Origin: Paramacrobiotus metropolitanus
Lineage: Eukaryota > Tardigrada > Eutardigrada > Parachela > Macrobiotidae
DNA: 64,000 bases
Reading direction: 5' to 3'
Assembly: GCF_019649055.1 (NCBI RefSeq)
Contig: NW_026570227.1
Span: 1,736,001 to 1,800,000 of the forward strand
The translations under genes and the position numbers were made by a program. This document shows, one piece after another, positions 54,162-64,000 of this stretch (the first letter of the stretch is position 1; each line of letters opens with the position of its first letter). The notes beneath the pieces are model-generated. The model was given only the letters and a program-made list of their open reading frames with translations. It was not told the DNA's origin and searched no databases.

Positions 54162-56115
54162 ACGCCGACACGCTTTCCCAGCCGCGCCCTGATTATGCTT
54201 GTCGGTCGGTCTCAGAGAAAGCCACAGATGTACACATGTTATTCGTCGTTCGTGCGGTTTCGTATAAGCAAGTTTAGGAAAAATTTATTTTTTTCCTGTG
54301 CCCCGTGGTGCAAGTGACGCTGGCCTGCTGTTAACGTAACTGCTGCTGTTTATCTTCTTGTTAATAATATTGATAATAAATTTTATTGGACACGATACCG
54401 GTAAAAACAGGATATATGCTTAATTTGTGCTGTCTGTGATTTTTCAAATTGCCATCTGCACCGTGTATTACAAAATGTCGTCCCAATTGCTAATGCACAC
54501 TGATGATAATTTTTAATTAATGTAGCAAAGCACGCATAGCACTTCCGGCTTAATCCGGGCTTCGTTATGTAATTCGGCATTCAATAAATTAGCAACTGTA
54601 GCCTGTAGTGTAAATATCGGATCTGATAAACGCCGAAGAACACTGAAATATATGGCAAAATCAAGATAAGGACACCGTCGATGGTGGATCGGAAAATGTG
54701 GGTAGCACCACCGTATAATGACCTTTACCCGGGCAGATTCTTGTAATTGCGTTTCTTGAGAAAGCATCGTACGAATACAGTGCATGCCGGTGTTATTACT
54801 GACTTCGTTTAGTTCGTTATGAGTTTCCAGTAATCGCGGCAAACTACAAACCAACCTAAAAACAGACATTTCCGCCATAGTACAGCTAGGACAAAGCGCT
54901 TGTTATTTTGGCGGGATTTCTGTGTTCTCTTGCACGTGAACTCAGCTGCTGCGTTTAAAATAAATCAATTTAGAAATAAAATACAGCCATTATGAAAAAA
55001 TAAATAATTTAGTTACTTAATAAAAAAATTTCTGTACGTTAAAGCAAAATTAGGCATGCGGCTGTAGATGCTAAATTTATTGGGCTTGAAAACATATGAA
55101 CTCCTGACTTGTCCGCTCGAGGAAAATGACCCGATACATGGTGTCAAAAATGGTCAAAAATTCGACTTTACGGCCATGTTCCTTTTACAGCAAAGTTTCC
55201 TGAAGATCGGGTAATAACCAGACTTTTGGTACACACCAATGCATTTAAACTTTTTACCCATTTTTTTTCGACAGCAGCCAGTACATATAATAATGCGCCT
55301 GCGCGGGTTTACACTAATAAAAATTTTTACCCATTTTAATACGCTATATCTCGGCAACCGAATGTTGCGCGCGCAATCGGTTTTCAGAACAATGTATACA
55401 AATTATTTAGCTTTAGAATGACATCAAATATTACCAAAAAGTGATTCGGAGTACGCGAAAGCAAAAGTTAAGTGTATGTATCCCCTTTTTGACACCATGT
55501 ACCGGGCCGTTTTCCTTCAATGAACCGACAACGAAGGCATCCTTAATATTTTGCCGGTATATCCGCATTGTTCCTTGAGTCAGAGTTTGTTGGCCGCGCG
55601 AAGCACTTGAGAATTACGCTAAACCGAACCACGCGGCCAACCTGGTTTCGCGCTGAATATCTTCTTCGAAAAACAGTGACCAAGGCGGCAAACCCGGCCG
55701 GATATAACGGTGATTATTCGAGAAGTGGTGTGGTATGATAATATTAGAAGAAAACGGCTCATTTGCCGGCGGTGCGGTGTCATGTTGAAAATCCACTTGA
55801 GCCGGCACTTTCCGCCGGGATTACAAACACACCCGGCCATTCTTCCGCCGGTGTGAGTAAACGCTGACCGGGGCGCGATTTCTGTTTGCCAGAGGCATTC
55901 ATTCAGGTGACGCCTCACTGCCAAAATCCCCTATATCAACATTCCACCTTGGTGCCATTTTTTTTAACAAAATCCTTTCCAGTCTGAACCGTCACCTGCT
56001 GCACTGCATTTGCGTTGCGTTTCCGGCTGGGATATTCGCTGAGATATTTTTTCCCTTAATTCCGCGGCGGCAGTTTCCGGTTGTGTAATTTTTCATAATT
56101 TTTAAAGTTGCGAAA
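54162..56115. other. Spacer between peptide genes 8 and 9 with MITE copy F
   Basis: MITE copy F lies at about 55121-55515. Its left end GGAAAATGACCCGATACATG and right end (CATGTACCGGGCCGTTTTCC) are both present, but most of the left arm is deleted and an 80-bp GC-containing insert sits at about 55265-55330 between duplicated TTTTTACCCATTTT words. A CTATATCAA near 55930 is a weak TATA candidate for gene 9. No other gene. Confidence 0.6.
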
Positions 56116-56651
56116 ATGAATAAACTTGTGGTTATCGCTGCTGTCTGTGTGATGTTCCTGGTTGCCGTGGATGCCGCTTCCAATATGTAAGCCGTTAATT
56201 AAAATTTCGCTCCCATATTTTTTTTAAAAAAATTTTTCTTGTAGTCACTGCACTTGGCACGGAACCGCCCCCTTCTGCATGGTACGTTAACAATTATGTA
56301 CTCTGATGTTTTAGCATTCGAAACGGTTCGGAAAAAAACATAGATTCGTAGACTTAGCTGTACCATATTGAGATTATCAGCTCATGCTCTGCCGTTGAGT
56401 AAGGTCGGTAGGATAGATTATTACGGTAATTATTCCTCGTACTGATCTCTCCGTCATACTTTAAATATATTGACCGGTCAATTGTATGTGTGCAGCCGTC
56501 GTGTCCGAAAGGCAAGAAGGCGGTGGACGGGACCAAGTCGAACTGCGGCCCCAACAAGATCGCCTGCTGTATAACCGGCAAGAAGCTGGTCTGCTGCCCC
56601 AACGACTGGCAGGGCAACGCTGCCAACGCCATGGCCATCGCCAAGACCTAA
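56116..56651 (+). CDS. Cys-rich secreted peptide family, member 9
   Basis: Exons 56116-56186 (signal MNKLVVIAAVCVMFLVAVDA), 56245-56281 (37 nt, HCTWHGTAPFCM) and 56496-56651; precursor of 87 residues. Cys spacing as in the family; loop KGKKAVDGTKSN; ends NAANAMAIAKT. The second intron is here in phase 0 after the Met codon, ten codons beyond the start of the HC motif, a different site from members 2, 3, 4 and 5. The first intron is only 58 nt. Exon 3 is in frame to TAA at 56649. Confidence 0.87.
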
Positions 56652-57378
56652 ATCTCCCCGCCATCATCGCGTTAATTTTCGTTTTCGCTATACATTTATT
56701 ACCGGTTCGACGGGCAACCGGCTGGCTAACCGGCAGCACCGGCTTTTTTGTGGGCGGTCATGAAATGTGCGCATGCCGCGTCTTCCTTGTAAAGTATTGC
56801 TAAACGGGTTATTTCCTATACTTTGAAGCACAGACACTGGTGTGGACCAAGCTTCGGATTATACTTGTTTGACTGTATTTTTCCTGTGTTTTTGTCATTA
56901 TTCGCGCTTTATTGAAACGGTCGATATCGTCTTCGGGTGTATTTCGCGGATAAAGAGACTCGTAATTTTCCACACTTGAAAAATAATGTTTCCGGAATGT
57001 GAGTGTTAATATACTGCCGGTGTTTGTTATCACAAAAGTGCTAAGTAAAAAAAATATGCACACCCACAGAAAACTTTCCATGCTTCGCCGAACGGTATCC
57101 ACACCGGAATACACAAATGCGGCAATATCAACAGTGCGGCGATATTTACATAATTGGTCAGCAGTTTTCCGTTACAAACGATCGACAAGCAACGTCAACG
57201 TCGGTGTGTAGATACATGCATCAGGCTTTCGCTGAAGCTGCTCGAGCGGGTAATAACAACGTTCAACCGGCGAACAATGGGACACGCTGTATAACCAATG
57301 CGTGTCCCTTCCGCGGGAAAACGCTACAAGCATGACTGGCAAACAAATTACCTGTTGACACGCAGCCTACGCTGCCTT
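56652..57378. other. Spacer upstream of the Kazal-like gene
   Basis: No exon seen. TATAAACCGACG at 57379-57390 is a TATA region resembling the block of the peptide genes. Confidence 0.5.
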
Positions 57379-57390
57379 ATAAACCGACGT
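57379..57390 (+). promoter_or_regulatory. TATA box of the Kazal-like gene
   Basis: TATAAACCGACG, sharing the TATAAA-CCGA core with peptide genes 6-8; 122 bp before the ATG at 57501. Confidence 0.6.
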
Positions 57391-57500
57391 GCTGCGTTCG
57401 TAATAAATCATATACAGTGTCAAGCATCATAATATTCTGTGTCGCAACACGTGTACTTCATGATTTTCTTGTACAAACTGTAAAACGTTCTCTTGCCAAA

Positions 57501-58451
57501 ATGATGGTAATAACGGGAGTACTCCTTTTAGGTAAGATACCGTGACCTTTAGTTTTTTTTTTCGATTAGCGGATTGTGTAATTGGTCTGTGAAATAGTGG
57601 CATCGGTGACATGGGCTCAAACGACAACGACAACGAGCACAACGACACCGACGACATCCGCACAGCCGCTGACTCCGCCTAACTGTGACTGCGGTGACCA
57701 GGATCAGAGCGACAAGATGCAGGCGTCGTCCGGTAAAAGTAATTGATGCCCGCACTTTTCTGCACGCGGATACCATTTGAGCGGTGGTTTCTAGGTTTCG
57801 GTTGGTTTCACCGGCGCCCCATGATGCCGCACAACAAGACCATCTGTGGAACGAACGGCCAGACCTACGCCAACCAGTGTCTCTTTATCAACGCTCAAGC
57901 GCAGGATGACAGTACGCTATCCCTATCTTTCGGTTGCAATGCCGGGCGTTTACGCTTTTTTTTAAAAAAAAAACAGGTTTGGGAATGCGACCATGTTTCA
58001 ATGACACCGCGGATAACAGTTGGTCGTCCAAGATGGAGCAGTGGAACGAGGACCGCGACGGATGGGGACGGGGACGCGGCCGCTTCGCTGGACGCTACCG
58101 TACGCTGAAAATAAATTTCTTTTAATGATCTGCATAGTTTATATAACCTGACATTGTAACCGCAAGAGTCTTATGTGGTTTATTACTCTGTCTGCAGAGA
58201 TGATGCAGAAGAGCTTCTGTATGTCCGACGGCAGCACATTCAACGGCACCATGACCGACAAGCAGCAGTACCTCCAGCAGAATCCCAGTACGTCTTTCCG
58301 TCGGTTATCGTTCGTATTAATTTTCATGTTAATGTCTGCGTCGTGTAATACAGATGTGGGCGTTCGCTGCCACGGCAGCTGTCCCTGCCAACTGCAGTGT
58401 CCGCAGCCGCGCGGATACATCCAGGAGTTCATCCTGTTCCTCTGGAGATAA
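57501..58451 (+). CDS. Secreted Kazal-like protein, two atypical domains
   Basis: Exons 57501-57531, 57598-57732, 57795-57911, 57977-58099, 58198-58287, 58354-58451; all five introns are phase 1; about 197 residues. Signal peptide MMVITGVLLLVASVTWA, then a Thr-rich linker (TTTTTSTTTPTT). Domain 1 holds NCDC, then the Kazal signature ICGTNGQTYANQC, then RPC. Domain 2 holds FCMSDGSTFNGT, then RCHGSCPCQLQC, resembling the C-terminal GPCPC of Kazal units. Kazal domains inhibit serine proteases through the loop around Cys2. Here domain 1 lacks one expected Cys and domain 2 lacks the Cys after the Y/F, so inhibition is uncertain. A basic Gly/Arg patch (GWGRGRGRFAGR) separates the domains. Very short introns (62-98 nt). 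Confidence 0.78.
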
Positions 58452-59058
58452 TGCCTCTCACCGCACCTTAACGAATGGAATCTCACCGAAATTCTGCACA
58501 TTTATTATTTATGATTTCTGTTTTCACAAATGCTTGGTGTACGTGCAATGCACCGAATGACTGTACAGATTTACAAGCACTGCTCTTAACGCTTCCGTCC
58601 TTCCTGAATGAAATTCGCCGATTATGTACCTGGTACATATACAGTACATAAAACAGTTGGCTAAAAATGTCATTATTTCTGCGCGTAAAAGCCGTGCATT
58701 CGTTCACTGTTAGGGTTTCTGTGAAAATGACGCATATATCCTTTGAATACTTTAATAAGGTTAAACAGCGCCAATGTAGTCAGGCCCATTAGGGCGGCAT
58801 ATCCATGTAGCCGTAGGCTTAATTAGCTGTAAGTCTTTTTATTAAGTGCACGTAATGGAGTGCCGACGCCCACGCAGACACTTTCCTATCCTTTCTGCTC
58901 GTTTCTTCATCCGCTACAGAGCAAATTAAAGGTACACAGCGCAGAAGTCTATTGGCTTCGTGACCTTTATCTTCGACGGCGAATCTGCATCTCCAACATA
59001 GTTCGACCAGGCTTGAAGCTTCGGGGTTATCTGTTCTTGTGCCGTAATAATAATAATA
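58452..59058. other. Spacer upstream of the GPCR gene
   Basis: No exon supported. An (ATA)n-type tract directly precedes the GPCR start codon. Confidence 0.45.
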
Positions 59059-60783
59059 ATGAATGTGACTACTCCGCGGTTCAACCAAACCCTCCCGCCG
59101 TTCCCGCCGCTGCCCAAACCGCCCTACCCCGTCCTCCTCACCTGGCTCATCCTGGGCGTGACCCTGGCCATCCTCTCCGCCCTGCTCAGCGGCCTCCTGA
59201 TCCTGGTCATCCTGCGCTCGCCGGCGCTCCGCCGCGGCGCCGGCGCCATCATCGCCTTCTCCCTCACCATCAACGCCGTCCTCTCCGGCATCCTCCAGCC
59301 TGTTTATTTCCTGCAGGTCTTCTTCGTCCAGACCGACCGCCCACTGAATTTACACTGTGGAGTCTATATGCTGCTGCGACTGAGTTTTATTTACACCGAA
59401 TACTGGACATCGTTGGTGCTGGCGCTTAACCGGCTGGTGGCCATTGCCGTGCCGCATATGTACCGGCGGTTAATCCGCCCGCCGGTGCTGGTGGTCGCCA
59501 TGGGTGCGTAAAATATTTGCCCATATTTGCACCGTCGGTCATAACGATACTTTTTTATACATACGATGATACGTTGTTATATTTTGTGCCAGTTGTACTA
59601 TAACTTGTCCCGTAATTTCTATCGGGAAGTTGCATTTAACACGTATTTAAGAGATTTGGCCTGGTGCCGTACGTGGCACCAAATTCGTGTATATGTCTTA
59701 CGCGCACTCCAAAGCACTTCTCTGCCTTGTTTCATGACATTCTGTAGCTACCGGTTCGGTCGGGAATTATGGTTCAGTTCGGCTCGGTTCGGGAATTATG
59801 ACTGTTAGAAAATTCCAAAAAGTTTAAATGCATTCAGGTGCACCAAAAGCCTCGTTACAAACCGGTCTCGTCTAAAATCTACACATAAATGCACATAACT
59901 TTGAAGATCGTTTTTACCCCGAACCAGAGTGGCACCATTTTTTTCCAAATTTTAAAATGAATTTCGAAGATTTTAAGACTCATTTTAAAATTTGAAAAAA
60001 ATGGTAGAACCGTGACTCTGTGTAAAAACGCTCGTCATGCATCTTTGTGTTTCCATTCTCAGTACCAAAAGTCTACCTTGCAGGTGTCAGTGTGACAGTG
60101 CCGCTGCTGGTCAACATGCCCACGCTATACAACACTATCTACTTATCCGGCCGCTTCCCGCCGTTGATGGCGTGTACGATGAAACCGTTGAACGACACGC
60201 TGATGATCATAAACGCGACGGTCGGGACGTACTTTCCCATCACGTCCCTAGGCGTGATATATGTCTTCATCGCGGGTTACGTGTTACTCCGAAAGGTCAC
60301 GGATGCCGGGCGGCGGATGGCGCGGCGGGTGGCCGTCGCCAAGATGCTCTTCATCTCGTATCTGATCTACGTGGTGTGCTTTCTACCGGTGACGATCTTA
60401 GCCACCTTTTACCCCTTCATCCTCTTCCGTAGTCCCCAGATGATGATGTGGATGGTGATGATACAACTGGTTGGATTCGCCGCGGCACCGGTAAAAAATT
60501 CTTCGATGTTGTTCGTTAGTTTTGTAGCGCGCTTATGTGCTATTTGCATGTCCATTGATTGCTACCTGGTTGATCTTGCCAGTAATCATATGCTTGTCTG
60601 AAGGTGCGGCTTTTGTAGGTGATCTATCTGGTAATGAACGAAGAGTACCGGAACTGCATCAGCGTATTGTGCGGTAAAGTGCGCACCGCGCCGGAAGTGT
60701 CCGCTACCATTAGCTACAGCAACACCCGCTTCGCGACCACCAAGAAGATGACGAAAGCAGTCGATTCAAATTTTGATGATTGA
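59059..60783 (+). CDS. Rhodopsin-class GPCR with altered DRY and NPxxY motifs
   Basis: Exons 59059-59503, 60063-60490, 60619-60783; 345 residues. The N-terminus carries two sequons (NVT, NQT). TM1 is about residues 25-52 (LTWLILGVTLAILSALLSGL), TM2 about 61-85, TM3 starts after Cys100. The DRY position reads N124-R125-L126, followed by VAIAVPHMYRR, a class A-type intracellular loop 2. Exon 2 gives TM4-TM7. The TM7 motif is APVIY instead of NPxxY, completed at the exon 2/3 junction, then a short helix-8-like NEEYRNC and a Ser/Thr-rich tail. The seven-helix layout is clear but the ligand is not inferable; both changed motifs fit a lineage-specific divergent family. Intron 1 contains MITE copy G. 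Confidence 0.84.
59656..60045. mobile_element. Palindromic MITE, copy G in GPCR intron 1
   Basis: GCCTGGTGCCGTACGTGGCA and ACCAAATTCGTGTATATG start the left arm, the centre CAAATTTTAAAATGAATTTC is near 59947-59966, and the right arm is cut at about 60045, about 17 bp before the GPCR exon 2 acceptor. Confidence 0.75.
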
Positions 60784-61274
60784 ATGCTGTTTACTAACCT
60801 TAGTAGCAGTGTTCGTGCATGAGCAAAAAAAACTAGTGTATGGCATATTTGCGCAAGAACTGAAGTGTTTCGTGTTTATTGATCTTATATAGAATTACTA
60901 GTATAGCATGCCGATGTCAGTCTTTTGCAGTATGTTTCGCGGTTCTTTTTTTCACCGATTATACAAGTAAATGGAGCACAATTATACATGTTACTGAACG
61001 ATACGTCCGAATAAATACAGATACAGATACATATAATTTGCTTGGTACATTATACCATTTCTTAATTTGATGGTATTTTACAGAGCGACGCGAATAATTA
61101 AACTTTATCAGACGTTATCAGACACGTACGGGTTATTCACGCTAACTTAGGTTAAACGCAAAATTACGCAGTTCATTATTTCAAAATACACTTCATCCAC
61201 TGTCTTACCGATACAAACCGATTCCTGAATACAAGCAGCGTTACCTCGCATTAAAGCAACACTATTAAGATCTG
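60784..61274. other. Convergent 3' spacer
   Basis: Between the GPCR stop (60783) and the minus-strand CUB gene stop (61275). Nothing recognised. Confidence 0.45.
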
Positions 61275-63107
<1,833 letters not shown>

Positions 63108-63236
63108 CTGGGCCGAAAGAAACAATACATTCTTGCGTGCGATAATGTTTAATAAGACCTGCTATGAGAACGAGGTATGAGAATAAGTACTGTAGCGCAC
63201 ATAGTTTGTCTTGATGGGATAGATAGATCCCGGGTA
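63108..63236. other. Intron of the CUB-like gene
   Basis: Upstream (minus strand) of the exon starting at 63107, acceptor CGGCCCAG. No further exon recognised before the MITE. Confidence 0.45.
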
Positions 63237-63863
63237 GGGAAGTGACCCGGTACATGGTACCAAATTCATATACATCAATCTGTACTTGTACGCATGCGTT
63301 TGGGCGCGCAATATTCGCTTCGGGAGTTATGGCTGCAAGAAAATTTCAAAAAGTTTATATGCATTGTGTTATACCAAGTCTCATTATAAGCGGATCTCCT
63401 TTAAATTTTTCATGTACATGTAAATGCACGTAAATTGTAAAGATCGGTTTCACACCGAATCAAAGTTGCACCACTTTTTTTAAATGTTAAAATGATTATT
63501 AATTTGTAAAAAAATGTAATAACCGTGGTTTTTTTGTAAAAGATCTTCATGCATATGTTGGGTTTGCAAGAAAAATTTGTAGGAGATCAGTCCATAAGGA
63601 GGCGTTTGGTACAACAGAATGCATTTTAACTTTCTGGAATTTTCTTACAGCCAAAACCCCCGATCTGGGTGCTGCGTGTATAAACAGTTTTCGCGCCTAT
63701 ATATTATAAATCATCTAGCTACAAAATGCCATAAAACAAAGCAAAAAAACTGTTTAAGACTGCACGAAAGTGAAAGTTTTCGTGCATTTACATGTACACG
63801 ACGTTGGTATCGTGTTGGTACCAACGACGTGTACCGGGTGACGCTGGAACCGGGTCACTTCCC
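63237..63863. mobile_element. Palindromic MITE, near full-length copy H
   Basis: 627 bp; the left end GGGAAGTGACCCGGTACATG is matched by the right end (ACCGGGTCACTTCCC) as an inverted repeat. It has the same internal words as copy A (GCGCGCAATATTCG, GGGAGTTATGGCTGC, AAAAAGTTTA). The target duplication is not clear. Confidence 0.82.
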
Positions 63864-64000
63864 ATAATAAGACATAAAGAAAGTAGCGAGTTTTTTTTTC
63901 TTATAGCAGTGAATCGTTGCTAGAACTTAGTATATAATTAATTTTATCGTTAGTAAATAACTGTACGATCTTATACTTTTTTTCGATAACTTGGTATTTA
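63864..64000. other. Right edge of window
   Basis: AT-rich; nothing recognised. Confidence 0.4.

Noticed and set aside
43735-56651. Calling the Cys-rich peptides toxins
   Set aside because: Secretion and disulfide framework alone do not show toxicity; no venom family spacing was recognised, so function is left open.

Overview
The window is animal nuclear DNA. Coding regions are short GC-rich exons with GT..AG junctions set in AT-rich introns and spacers, and the products are metazoan: a collagen-olfactomedin membrane protein, a rhodopsin-class GPCR, Kazal-like and CUB-like secreted proteins, a PPM1G-type phosphatase and a FAAH2-type amidase. An ecdysozoan invertebrate fits, and the F-box family plus the lineage-restricted secreted peptides make a tardigrade my best guess. 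That is an inference from general impression, not a database result.

Layout. 0.4-1.4 kb: 5' end of a PPM1G-like phosphatase (-). 3.2-4.3 kb: KAT6-type winged-helix gene ending in a C2H2 finger (+). 6.5-6.8 kb: single-exon 8-Cys secreted peptide (+). 8.9-11.9 kb: three-exon F-box gene (+) with an antisense LINE 3' end in its first intron. 13.7-27.4 kb: nine-exon colmedin/gliomedin-type gene (+) with two giant introns full of small structured repeats. 28.0-30.5 kb: five-exon secreted protein of unknown family (-). 31.8-32.7 kb: 51-bp minisatellite. 33.6-34.5 kb: dead Tc1/mariner-like element. 35.1-56.7 kb: nine members of one secreted Cys-rich peptide family (eight apparently intact, one inverted and broken), interrupted by the FAAH2-like amidase at 40.1-42.7 kb. 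57.5-58.5 kb: six-exon Kazal-like protein (+). 59.1-60.8 kb: GPCR (+). 61.3-63.1 kb: 3' part of a CUB/Cys-Pro-repeat secreted gene (-).

The most novel content is the peptide cluster. The intact members share one Cys framework (C-x8-C-x3-C-x13-C-x6-CC-x7-CC), a signal-peptide exon and a phase-2 first intron. Several carry a micro-exon of only 17-37 nt whose 3' boundary lies at different codons in different paralogues. Three members share a core promoter block. A palindromic MITE family of about 650 bp (eight copies seen) is concentrated in and around the cluster. Two otherwise well-conserved genes (colmedin exon 1, amidase exon 3) carry single-base frame breaks beside homopolymers, so some breaks may be assembly errors. 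All coordinates and splice joins were read by eye; no alignment or search was run.
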